This document shows, piece after piece, positions 1-5,778 of a stretch of DNA of 5,778 nucleotides. Position 1 is the first letter of the stretch; each line of letters opens with the position of its first letter. The stretch comes from Brevundimonas sp. (GTDB taxonomy: Bacteria > Pseudomonadota > Alphaproteobacteria > Caulobacterales > Caulobacteraceae), in contig JADGMZ010000086.1 in NCBI GenBank assembly GCA_015234495.1, positions 1 to 5,778 of the forward strand, in the 5' to 3' direction. Under the pieces are notes generated by a model, which was not told the DNA's origin, did no database searches, and saw nothing but the letters and a program-made list of their open reading frames with translations. A program made the position numbers and the translations under genes.

Positions 1-91
1 AGACCTCGCCAACAGCCGCGCCTGGCCGGGCTGGAAGGAGGGGTCGGAATTCGGCCCCGCCAGCGCGGCGAGCGCCGCCGCGCGCAGATGA
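1..91 (+). CDS. C-terminal end of an M28-type peptidase (partial, 5' end outside window)
   Basis: Reading from base 2 gives 29 codons and a TGA stop at 89-91. The peptide starts DLANSRAWPGWKEGSEF and ends in an Ala/Arg-rich tail. Aligned without gaps to the last 29 residues of the complete peptidase at 160-1788 (ELANSEDWPGWKPTSEF...), 17 of 29 positions are identical, including the WPGWK and SEF blocks and the AAR near the end. Both tails have the same length. I infer that this is a paralogous M28 zinc aminopeptidase, probably also exported, lying in tandem with the next gene. The catalytic domain is outside the window, so activity cannot be judged. The upstream extent and start are unknown. 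Confidence 0.8.
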   Translation, partial: DLANSRAWPGWKEGSEFGPASAASAAARR

Positions 92-103
92 CGAAAACTT
101 AAT

Positions 104-144
104 GGGCGGTCCCGCGGGGCCGCCCTAGAGTGCCCGGAAACGGG
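104..144 (+). promoter_or_regulatory. Two potential hairpins in the leader between the M28 genes
   Basis: Bases 104-125 form a near-perfect inverted repeat: GGGCGG pairs with CCGCCC, followed by a T-G wobble and further G-C pairs, around a CGCG loop. This makes about 9 base pairs including the wobble. Bases 133-144 read CCCG-GAAA-CGGG, a four-pair stem closed by a GNRA-type tetraloop, ending two bases before the GGAG of the next gene. The first hairpin is not followed by a T run, so it is not a clear intrinsic terminator. It could still attenuate read-through from the upstream paralog or protect the message. No convincing -35/-10 promoter was found in the 68-base gap. Short G/C palindromes are common in DNA of this composition, so function is uncertain. 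Confidence 0.35.
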
Positions 145-146
145 AT

Positions 147-150
147 GGAG
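147..150 (+). promoter_or_regulatory. Ribosome binding site of the M28 peptidase gene
   Basis: GGAG lies 9 bases before the ATG at 160 and is the clearest Shine-Dalgarno sequence in the window. It supports the chosen start, which also places a complete signal peptide at the N-terminus. It sits directly beside the small GAAA-loop hairpin at 133-144. Confidence 0.7.
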
Positions 151-159
151 CCTTTCTAG

Positions 160-1788
160 ATGTTTCGTGCATTCACCAGCGGCGTCGCCGCCGCTGCGCT
201 GCTGTTCGCCTCTGGCGCGGCCCTGGCCCAGGACTTCTCCGCCGACCGGATCAGCAACGACATCCGCACCATCAGCGCCGACGCGTACCAGGGCCGCTAT
301 CCCGGGACCGAGGGCGAGCGGATGACCCTGGCCTGGCTCCAGGCCCAGTACGAGGCCATGGGTCTTCAGCCCGGCGGCCCGGACGGCCAGTGGCTGCAGC
401 CGGTGCACCTGAAACGCTTCACCCCGGTCGAGGGCGCCGCCAGCGCCAGCTGGACGGGGCCGGACGGCGTCAGCCATCCGCTGACCATCGGGACCGATGC
501 GACCCTGCGCGCCGTCTCGAACGACGGTCAGGCCGCGATCCGGAACGCCCCGCTGGTCTTCGCCGGCTACGGCATCACCGCGCCCGAGCGGAACTGGGAC
601 GACTACGGCGACGTCGATGTGCGCGGCAAGGTCGTCATCGTCATGTCGGGCGAGCCTGGCGGCGAACTGTTCAACGGGGCCTATGGCACCAACTACGAGT
701 CCGGCGCCTACAAGGCGGACGAGGCCTTCCGCCGCGGAGCCGTCGGCATCGTCACCCTGGTCGCCGAGCCGGCGTCGTCGGCGACCTGGCAGCGGGCCGC
801 CCGCTTCTCCGGGCGCACCCGCACCCTGACGCCGGGCGCCGCCGACCTCGAGTTCTCGATGGCGGTGAACCACGACGTGGCCCAGCAATGGGCGGCCGCG
901 GCCGGGCTGGACATCAGCACGCTGGCCGACATCGGTTCGGGCGCCTTCAAGGCTGTCCCCCTGAACGGCGTCACCCTGTCGGCCGAGACGCGGGAAACCA
1001 GCGAGACCCTGGTCACCCACAACCTGCTGGCCCGCATTCCCGGGACCGAGCGGCCGGACGAGACCATCATCTATTCGGCCCACTGGGATCACGTCGGCGG
1101 CGAGGCCCAGCACCCGAACACCCCCGGCGACGACAAGATCTTCAACGGCGCCTGGGACAACGCCTCCGGCACCGTCGGCGTGGTCGAGATGGCGCGTCAA
1201 CTGAGCCAGGCTCCGCGGCCCGAGCGCTCCATCGTCTTCGCCCATATGGCGGCCGAGGAAATGGGGCTGATGGGCGCCTACGGTTACGCCGCCAACCCCG
1301 TCTATCCGCTGGAGACGACGGTGGCCGACATCAACATCGACATGCTGCCGCTGTCGGGCCCGACGAAGGACATCCCCATCTTCGGCAAGGGCCAGAACGA
1401 CCTCGAGGACCGGCTGCAGGCGCTGGCCGAGCCGCTGGGCCGCTACGTCACCGACGACAGCATGCCCGAGCAGGGCTTCTACTACCGCTCCGACCACTTC
1501 CCCTTCGCCCGGATGGGCGTGCCGGCGATCATGCCGTGGCACGGCTGGGACTGGGTCGACGGCGGCAAGGAGGCCGGCGAGGCGGCGTGGAAGGCCAAGT
1601 TCGGGGCCGACTACCACAAGCCGTCGGACGAATGGTCGCCCGACCTGGACTTCACCTCGGCGGTCGAGAACCTGACCCTGCTGTACCACCTCGGCCTGGA
1701 GCTCGCGAACAGCGAGGACTGGCCGGGCTGGAAGCCGACCTCGGAGTTCGCCCAGGTGCGCGCCCGCTCGGACGCCGCTCGCCAGTGA
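160..1788 (+). CDS. Exported M28 family zinc metallopeptidase with PA domain
   Basis: This 542-residue protein is a probable exported aminopeptidase of MEROPS family M28, which removes N-terminal residues from peptides using two zinc ions. Residues 1-23 form a Sec-type signal peptide: Arg3, a hydrophobic stretch, then ALA before Gln24. A protease-associated (PA) insert spans about 130-215 (VFAGYGITAP, WDDYGDVDVRGKVVIV, GAVGIVTL). The peptidase domain spans about 285-515. The expected metal and catalytic residues are visible: His308-x-Asp310 in SAHWDH, Asp333 in WDNASG, the Glu366-Glu367 pair in AAEEMGL (general base plus zinc ligand), Asp394 in NIDM and His446 in SDHFPF. A YHKPSDEW block follows at 485-492. 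All ligands are intact, so it should be active in the periplasm or outside the cell. The substrate is not predictable from sequence. The preceding gene is a paralog, and the next gene overlaps the stop by four bases. Confidence 0.95.
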   Translation: MFRAFTSGVAAAALLFASGAALAQDFSADRISNDIRTISADAYQGRYPGTEGERMTLAWLQAQYEAMGLQPGGPDGQWLQPVHLKRFTPVEGAASASWTGPDGVSHPLTIGTDATLRAVSNDGQAAIRNAPLVFAGYGITAPERNWDDYGDVDVRGKVVIVMSGEPGGELFNGAYGTNYESGAYKADEAFRRGAVGIVTLVAEPASSATWQRAARFSGRTRTLTPGAADLEFSMAVNHDVAQQWAAAAGLDISTLADIGSGAFKAVPLNGVTLSAETRETSETLVTHNLLARIPGTERPDETIIYSAHWDHVGGEAQHPNTPGDDKIFNGAWDNASGTVGVVEMARQLSQAPRPERSIVFAHMAAEEMGLMGAYGYAANPVYPLETTVADINIDMLPLSGPTKDIPIFGKGQNDLEDRLQALAEPLGRYVTDDSMPEQGFYYRSDHFPFARMGVPAIMPWHGWDWVDGGKEAGEAAWKAKFGADYHKPSDEWSPDLDFTSAVENLTLLYHLGLELANSEDWPGWKPTSEFAQVRARSDAARQ

Positions 1789-2174
1789 CGGCGACGATAC
1801 GACCCCTGATCGGCGACGGCTCGCCGCCGGTCGAGGGGTCGTATCCGCAGGCGGTCGAGGTCGCCGGCCCCAGCCGCTGGTTGTATCTGTCCGGCCAGAT
1901 TCCGGTCGCGCCGGACGGCTCTCTGGCGGTCGGCTTCACCGCCCAGTGCGACCAGGTCTGGGACAATATCGAGACCCAGCTGGCGGCCGCCGGCATGACC
2001 CTGGACAACCTGGTCAAGGCGACCACCTTCCTCTCCGACCGGCGCCACGCGCTGGAGAACCGCGAGGTGCGGCTGCGCCGGCTGGCCGGGCGTCAGCCGG
2101 CCCTGACGGTGATCGTCACCGGCATCTTCGACGAGTCCTGGCTGGTCGAGATCGAGGCGGTGGCGGCGGCGTAA
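1785..2174 (+). CDS. RidA/YjgF/YER057c/UK114 family protein lacking the usual catalytic Arg
   Basis: This 129-residue cytosolic protein belongs to the Rid superfamily (ribonuclease L-PSP fold), normally a trimer; RidA itself hydrolyses reactive enamine/imine intermediates. Family features in order are LYLSGQIPVAPDG (33-45), NIETQLAAAGMTLDNLVKAT (61-80), FLSDR (82-86) and the C-terminal LVEIEAVA (120-127). Length is normal. In E. coli RidA, Arg105 of the PARS segment binds the substrate carboxylate; here the aligned segment is PALT, placing Leu107 at that site. From family knowledge, that arginine typifies Rid1-3 and is absent in Rid4-7, so RidA-type deaminase activity should not be assumed. 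I chose the GTG at 1785 because it forms a GTGA overlap with the peptidase stop and gives the normal N-terminus. The reading frame stays open far upstream, but that part is a low-complexity Arg/Gly-rich shadow of the peptidase gene. No Shine-Dalgarno is obvious, so translational coupling is likely. Confidence 0.9.
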   Translation: MTATIRPLIGDGSPPVEGSYPQAVEVAGPSRWLYLSGQIPVAPDGSLAVGFTAQCDQVWDNIETQLAAAGMTLDNLVKATTFLSDRRHALENREVRLRRLAGRQPALTVIVTGIFDESWLVEIEAVAAA

Positions 2175-2181
2175 CGCCGCC
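2165..2181 (+). other. Short inverted repeat spanning the rid stop codon
   Basis: GGCGGCG (2165-2171) and CGCCGCC (2175-2181) are perfect complements, with the TAA stop codon as the three-base loop. The repeat is followed by TTGCGC rather than a T run, so it is not a good intrinsic terminator. It may be a weak processing or attenuation element between rid and the DUF393 gene, or simply a result of the Ala/Gly codon run at the gene end. Confidence 0.25.
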
Positions 2182-2216
2182 TTGCGCACCCCGGCGATGC
2201 GCCGCACCGTCGGGGC

Positions 2217-2645
2217 ATGAGCCACTGGTCGCCGCAAGCCTGTCAGGATGAACCGGACGGCCTGATCCTGTTCGACGGCGTCTGCGTCTTCTGCTCGCGC
2301 TGGGTGCGGCTGGTGATGCGGCTCGACCGCGAGCAGCGCTTCCGCTTCCTGCCGATCCAGTCGCCGCGCGGCCGGGCGCTGGCGGCCCGCTTCGGCATCG
2401 ACCCGGATGCGCCGCAGACCAACGCCGTGATCGTGGACGGCCGCATCTGGTTCAAGTCGGACGCGGCCCTGACGGTGCTGGGCGCCTTTCCCGAGACCGC
2501 CCCGCTGGCGCTGCTGAAGGCCGCGCCCCGCGGGCTGCGCGACCCCGTCTACGACCTGATCGCCCGCAACCGCTATCGCATCTTCGGCCGCACCGATCAG
2601 TGCATGGCGCCCGATCCGGCCGACCGCGGGCGCTTCCTCTCATGA
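2217..2645 (+). CDS. DCC family thiol-disulfide oxidoreductase-like protein (DUF393)
   Basis: This 142-residue protein matches the DUF393/DCC family, small thioredoxin-like proteins presumed to do thiol-disulfide redox chemistry; the partner is unknown. The defining motif is at 17-26, LILFDGVCVFC, with Asp20, Cys23 and Cys26. It is followed by the family's RFRFLPIQS (41-49), a conserved middle (VIVDGRIWFKSDAAL), and the C-terminal block YDLIARNRYRIFGR (112-125) with another Cys at 129. Length is typical. There is no signal peptide, so it is cytosolic. The ATG at 2217 lacks a good Shine-Dalgarno but gives a normal N-terminus. It begins 42 bases after rid and overlaps the next gene by four bases (ATGA), implying co-translation with that dehydrogenase-like protein. 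The family assignment is firm; the biochemical role is inferred. Confidence 0.9.
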   Translation: MSHWSPQACQDEPDGLILFDGVCVFCSRWVRLVMRLDREQRFRFLPIQSPRGRALAARFGIDPDAPQTNAVIVDGRIWFKSDAALTVLGAFPETAPLALLKAAPRGLRDPVYDLIARNRYRIFGRTDQCMAPDPADRGRFLS

Positions 2646-4282
2646 CCCGCGTGCTGGTGATCGGGGCGGGCGGGGTGTTCGGTTCCCGCCTGGCCGAAGG
2701 CCTGCTGCGCCACGGTTTCGAGGTGACCGCGGCGGGCCGGGATCTGAAGCGGGCGCAGGCGGCCGCGGCCCGGCTGAAGGCCGCCTTTCCGGGCGCGATC
2801 GTGGACCCGGTCGCACTCGACACCTCGACCCTGACCCCGGCGGCGCTGACAGCCACCGGCGCGGCCATCGTCGCCGACGCCGCCGGGCCGTTCCAGGGAG
2901 GGCGGCCGACAACGGCGCAGGCGGCCATCGCCGCCGGCCTGCACTACGTCGACCTCGCCGACGCCCGCGACTTCGTGGCCGCCTTTCCGGAGCTGGACGC
3001 CCCGGCAAGGGCGGCGAGCGTGGTCGCCCTGACCGGCTGCAGCTCGACCCCGGCGCTGTCGAACGCGGTGCTGGACCGACTGACCGCCGGCTGGCGCGAG
3101 GTCGTGGCTGTCGAAGCCGCCATCTCGCCGGGCGCGCGTGCGCCGCGCGGCTTGTCGGTGATGCAGGCCATCCTGTCGTGGCTGGGGCGCCCGGTGCGCG
3201 TGTTCGAAGGCGGGGACTGGACCACGCGGCCCGGCTGGAGCGGCCTGCATCGCCGCGATTTCGGCCCGGCGGGAAGGCGGCTCGTCTCGCTGTGCGAGAC
3301 TCCGGACCTCGATCTGTTCGCCCGTCGCTTCAGACCGCGGGAGCGGGCGTGGTTTCTCGCCGGGCTGGAGCCGGAACCGGCGCACCTGTCGGCCTGGCTG
3401 CTCGGTCGACTGGTCCGCCTGTTCCGCTTCGATCCGAAACCGCTGGCCGGTCTGCTCCTCCGGCTGTCGCCCTGGACCTCCGTCGCCGGTTCGGACCGCG
3501 GGGCCATGCGGGTCGAGGCCTATGGCGTCGATGTGGAGGGGAGGGCGGTGCGCGCGGTCTGGCGGCTGACGGCCGAGCCCGGCCAAGGGCCGGTGACCCC
3601 CAGCCTGCCGGCCCTCGCAGCCATCCGCGCCATCTCCAGGGGCCGGATTGAACCGGGCGCACAGGCCTGCGCCGGCCTGCTGACGCTGGAGGACATCGTG
3701 GCCGAGATGGCCCCCCACGGGCTGGCGACGGAGACGACGGTCGGGCGCGGCGCGGTCTTCGCCCGCGCCATCGGCCCGGCCTTCGACGAGCTGCCGCCCG
3801 CCATCCACGCTCTCCATGAAGCGCCCGGCCGATCCCTGTGGCGCGGTGAGGCGATGACGGAAGGGGCCGTGAACCCGCTGGCGGCCTTGGCGGCGCGTAT
3901 GATCGGCTTTCCGCCGGCCCAGGCGGCCTGCCCGGCCGAGGTGTCCATCGAGGCCGACGGCGAGCGATCGGTCTGGCGTCGGCGCATCGGCGGCCATGCC
4001 TTCTCCAGCGTGCTGTCGGCGCCCCGCACGGGCGGGCGGGTGTGCGAGCGGTTCGGGCCGCTGAGCATGGACCTGCGGCTGACGCCGCAAGCGGAGCGGC
4101 TGGTCTACCGCGTCGAGGGCTGGCGTCTGGGCCCGATGCCGCTTCCGCGGGCTCTCGGCCCGACCACTACGGCGCACGAGGAAGTCGATGCCGAAGGCCG
4201 CTTCGTCTTCGACGTCGAGATCCGCCTGCCGCTGGTCGGGCGCCTGGTGCGCTATCGCGGCTGGCTCACCCGCGTCGCCTGA
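2642..4282 (+). CDS. Saccharopine-dehydrogenase-like NAD(P)-binding protein fused to DUF4166
   Basis: This 546-residue two-domain protein starts with a Rossmann fold: VLVIGAGGVFGSRLAEGL at 4-21 carries the glycine motif (Gly8, Gly10, Gly11, Gly14), and AGRD at 31-34 follows the second strand, where the nucleotide ribose or phosphate is usually recognised. Residues to about 150 resemble the saccharopine dehydrogenase NADP-binding domain, including AGPFQGG (81-87), AGLHYVDLAD (98-107) and TGCSSTPALSNAV (131-143). A middle region (about 150-340) contains hydrophobic stretches at about 249-261 and 267-276. The C-terminal part, about 381-541 (LPPAIHALH to RYRGWL), matches DUF4166. Substrate and reaction are unknown; true saccharopine dehydrogenase activity is unlikely given this architecture. 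The start at 2642 gives an ATGA overlap with the DUF393 stop and begins exactly at the first Rossmann strand. An in-frame ATG 42 bases upstream would add an Arg/Pro-rich stretch and was rejected. Confidence 0.88.
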   Translation: MTRVLVIGAGGVFGSRLAEGLLRHGFEVTAAGRDLKRAQAAAARLKAAFPGAIVDPVALDTSTLTPAALTATGAAIVADAAGPFQGGRPTTAQAAIAAGLHYVDLADARDFVAAFPELDAPARAASVVALTGCSSTPALSNAVLDRLTAGWREVVAVEAAISPGARAPRGLSVMQAILSWLGRPVRVFEGGDWTTRPGWSGLHRRDFGPAGRRLVSLCETPDLDLFARRFRPRERAWFLAGLEPEPAHLSAWLLGRLVRLFRFDPKPLAGLLLRLSPWTSVAGSDRGAMRVEAYGVDVEGRAVRAVWRLTAEPGQGPVTPSLPALAAIRAISRGRIEPGAQACAGLLTLEDIVAEMAPHGLATETTVGRGAVFARAIGPAFDELPPAIHALHEAPGRSLWRGEAMTEGAVNPLAALAARMIGFPPAQAACPAEVSIEADGERSVWRRRIGGHAFSSVLSAPRTGGRVCERFGPLSMDLRLTPQAERLVYRVEGWRLGPMPLPRALGPTTTAHEEVDAEGRFVFDVEIRLPLVGRLVRYRGWLTRVA

Positions 4283-4289
4283 TCCGGCC

Positions 4290-5429
4290 TCACCGCTTCC
4301 TGACGAACACGGTCCCGGCGGAATAGCCGGCCCCGAAGCTGCAGATCAGGCCGACGTCGCCGGGGGCGAAGCCGTCGTTATGCAGGTGGAAGGCGATAAT
4401 CGAACCGGCCGATGAGGTATTGGCGTAGTCGTCGAGGATGATGACGTTCTCTTCCGGCGTCGGCTCGCGGCCCAGCACCTTGCGGCCAATGAACTGGTTC
4501 ATGTTGATGTTGGCCTGGTGCAGCCACAGTCGCTTGAGCGCCTGCGGTTCGAGGCCGAGGTCGGCGGCGTGGTCGACGATCATCTCCGAGACCATCGGCA
4601 CCACGTCCTTGAACACCTTGCGGCCCTGCTGGACGAACATCTTGTCGGTCAGGCCCGTTGGCGGCACGACCTCGGTTTCGCCGGTCGGCAGGGCGGCCTT
4701 GTTGAGGAAGCCGAAATTGTTGCGGATGTTGTTCGACATCTCGGTCTTCAGCCGCGTGCCGAGGATCTCCCAGCCGTCGACGGCCTGGTCCCCGGCCTCG
4801 ATGATCACGGCGGTGGCGACGTCGCCGAAGATGAAGTGGCTGTCGCGGTCCTTGAAGTTCAGATGGGCCGAGCAGACCTCCGGATTGACCATCAGCACCG
4901 CCTTGACCGAGCCGGAGGCGATGAAGTCGGCGGCGGTCTTGATGCCGAAGGTGGCCGAGGAGCAGGCCACGTTCATGTCGAAGGCGAAGCCCTCGATACC
5001 CAGGGCCTGCTGCACCTCAATGGCCATGGCCGGGTAGGGGCGCTGCATGTTGGAGGCGGCGCACAGCACGGCGCCGATCTCCGACACCGGCTTGCCCCAG
5101 CGGGCGATGGCGTCCTGCGCCGCCTTGACCGCCATCTCGGCGAGGATCGACAGCTCGTCGTTGGAACGTTCGGGCAGGTTCGGGAGCATGCGCGACGGGT
5201 CGAGGATGCCGGCCTTGTCGAGCACGAAGCGCGACTTGATGCCCGAGGCCTTTTCGATGAACTCGACCGAGGAGGGCGTCAGCGCCTCCATCTCGCCGGC
5301 GGCGATGGCGTCGGCGTGGTCGGCGTTGAAGCGGTCGGCGAAGGCGTTGTAGGCCGCGACCAGTTCCTCGTTGGAGATGGACTGTTCCGGCGTGAACAGG
5401 CCGGTGGCGGCGATGACGGCTTTGGACAT
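4290..5429 (-). CDS. Beta-ketoacyl-ACP synthase III, long FabH-like form
   Basis: This 379-residue protein is a thiolase-fold KAS III, which condenses an acyl-CoA with malonyl-ACP to start or re-enter fatty acid synthesis. The triad is intact: Cys156 in NVACSSATFG, His304 in LWLHQANINMNQFIG and Asn337 in DDYANTSSAG. The C-terminal glycine loop reads SFGAGYSAG (364-372). It is about 60 residues longer than E. coli FabH (317). Much of the extra length is an N-terminal insertion at about 25-85 containing AYNAFADRFNADHADAIAAG and ASGIKSRFV. From memory this resembles the Pseudomonas aeruginosa PA3286 type, reported to use medium-chain acyl-CoA such as octanoyl-CoA, so it may not be the housekeeping acetyl-CoA enzyme; that subtype is inferred. 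AGGA at 5441-5444 lies 11 bases before the ATG. It follows a CoA-ester lyase on the same strand and meets the plus-strand operon tail to tail. Confidence 0.93.
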   Translation of the reverse strand: MSKAVIAATGLFTPEQSISNEELVAAYNAFADRFNADHADAIAAGEMEALTPSSVEFIEKASGIKSRFVLDKAGILDPSRMLPNLPERSNDELSILAEMAVKAAQDAIARWGKPVSEIGAVLCAASNMQRPYPAMAIEVQQALGIEGFAFDMNVACSSATFGIKTAADFIASGSVKAVLMVNPEVCSAHLNFKDRDSHFIFGDVATAVIIEAGDQAVDGWEILGTRLKTEMSNNIRNNFGFLNKAALPTGETEVVPPTGLTDKMFVQQGRKVFKDVVPMVSEMIVDHAADLGLEPQALKRLWLHQANINMNQFIGRKVLGREPTPEENVIILDDYANTSSAGSIIAFHLHNDGFAPGDVGLICSFGAGYSAGTVFVRKR

Positions 5430-5504
5430 GGAAGAGGTGGTCCTAACGCTCGCGGCGCGGCCGCTCGCTGCTTGAGCGCCGGCTGGGTTCTGTTTCTGGA
5501 CGGA
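5430..5504 (-). promoter_or_regulatory. 75-base gap between the CoA-ester lyase and KAS III genes
   Basis: This gap holds the AGGA Shine-Dalgarno (5441-5444 on the minus strand), 11 bases before the KAS III ATG. Upstream of it GCGAGCG occurs twice, flanking GCCGCGCC, together with a GCGGCCGC palindrome. A five-pair inverted repeat (CGCTC 5462-5466, GAGCG 5474-5478) is the only other structure. I see no T-tract terminator and no convincing -35/-10. The two genes could be co-transcribed, or KAS III could have its own weak promoter here. Confidence 0.4.
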
Positions 5505-5778
5505 CTAGATAGGCCCGTCTGAGGGCGGCGTCGAGGCGGCCGCGTGCCGGGCCAGCAGGCGGTGGGCGGCGTCGAGGTGCAGACGCTCGACCATGCGGTA
5601 ACCGACGCGGATCGCGCCCTTGCCCCCGGCCTCCGCCGAGGCGAAGGCGGCGACCACCTCGCGGGCGCGGGCGACCTCTTCGGCCGAGGGTGAGAAGGCG
5701 GCGTTGGCGGCGGCGATCTGGGCCGGGTGGATCAGGCTCTTGCCGTCGAAGCCGAAGGCGCGGCCCTGGCGGCATTCG
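5505..5778 (-). CDS. HpcH/HpaI (citrate lyase beta-like) CoA-ester lyase, C-terminal part
   Basis: The minus strand encodes 90 residues ending in TAG (plus-strand CTA at 5505-5507). The N-terminal part, roughly two thirds of a usual 280-300 residue protein, lies beyond the window edge. The visible part carries the family's C-terminal signature: AFGFDGKSLIHPAQI (7-21 of the fragment), then NAAFSPSAEEVARAREVVAA, then GKGAIRVGYRMVERLHLDAA with RLL. This matches the citrate lyase beta / malyl-CoA lyase-like group of TIM-barrel enzymes, which cleave or form C-C bonds in CoA esters with Mg2+. The metal-binding Glu and Asp lie in the missing part, so substrate class (citramalyl-CoA, malyl-CoA, methylmalyl-CoA) cannot be assigned. 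The last dozen residues are a nonconserved tail. It is on the same strand as the KAS III gene and upstream of it. Another open frame on this strand is Arg/Pro-rich and is a shadow. Confidence 0.87.
   Translation of the reverse strand, partial: ECRQGRAFGFDGKSLIHPAQIAAANAAFSPSAEEVARAREVVAAFASAEAGGKGAIRVGYRMVERLHLDAAHRLLARHAAASTPPSDGPI

Noticed and set aside
104..125. Intrinsic terminator after the first M28 gene
   Set aside because: The stem is good but it is followed by TAGAGTG rather than a T run, so it was listed only as a potential hairpin.
390..1784. Long open frame running through the peptidase gene into rid
   Set aside because: The translation is Arg/Gly/Pro-rich with no domain, as expected of an out-of-frame reading of GC-rich DNA. 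Only the part from the GTG at 1785 has Rid family signatures.
2197..2220. Seven-codon open frame (MRRTVGA) whose TGA overlaps the DUF393 ATG
   Set aside because: It could in principle couple translation, but it has no Shine-Dalgarno and is short enough to arise by chance.
2600..2641. Upstream in-frame ATG as start of the dehydrogenase-DUF4166 protein
   Set aside because: It would add 14 Arg/Pro-rich residues before the first Rossmann strand and overlap DUF393 deeply. The ATG at 2642 gives the usual N-terminus and an ATGA overlap.
2597..4177. 526-codon antisense open frame opposite the dehydrogenase-DUF4166 gene
   Set aside because: Low-complexity Arg/Gln/Gly-rich translation without recognisable motifs; the plus strand carries clear Rossmann and DUF4166 signatures. 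It is a composition shadow.
4518..5522. 334-codon plus-strand open frame opposite KAS III
   Set aside because: Made mostly of Gly, Asp, His, Val and Leu with no family signature, and fully covered by the well-supported KAS III gene.
5443..5775. Minus-strand open frame overlapping the CoA-ester lyase fragment
   Set aside because: Arg/Pro-rich translation; the adjacent frame gives the clear GFDGKSLIHPAQ lyase signature.

Overview
The window reads as chromosomal DNA from a GC-rich alphaproteobacterium. Strong G/C preference at third codon positions, short intergenic gaps and the gene families present fit a Caulobacterales member (Brevundimonas or Caulobacter type). That assignment is inferred from style and family content, not from a marker gene. 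I see no rRNA, tRNA, CRISPR array, insertion sequence, integrase or phage gene.

Positions 1-4282 are all on the plus strand. The window opens in the last 29 codons of a gene whose C-terminus closely matches that of the next gene, so two M28-type zinc aminopeptidase genes lie in tandem and the first is cut by the window edge. A 68-base leader with two potential hairpins and a GGAG ribosome binding site leads into the complete exported M28 peptidase (160-1788). Three more genes follow in tight order: a RidA/YjgF-like protein (1785-2174, GTGA overlap), a DCC-type DUF393 thiol-disulfide protein (2217-2645), and a Rossmann/saccharopine-dehydrogenase-like protein fused to DUF4166 (2642-4282, ATGA overlap). 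The spacing suggests one transcript for all four.

Positions 4290-5778 are on the minus strand and converge on the first group with only 7 bases between stop codons. Read in the direction of transcription, this group holds the C-terminal 90 residues of an HpcH/HpaI-type CoA-ester lyase, a 75-base gap, and a complete long-form beta-ketoacyl-ACP synthase III with an intact Cys-His-Asn triad. Both act on acyl-thioesters, pointing to acyl-CoA or fatty acid metabolism.

No gene here is wholly unknown, and I see no clear sign of a new defence or mobile system. The points most worth a second look are the Rid protein lacking the usual catalytic arginine, the tandem M28 pair, the coupled Rid / DCC / dehydrogenase-DUF4166 set, and the long KAS III beside a CoA-ester lyase.
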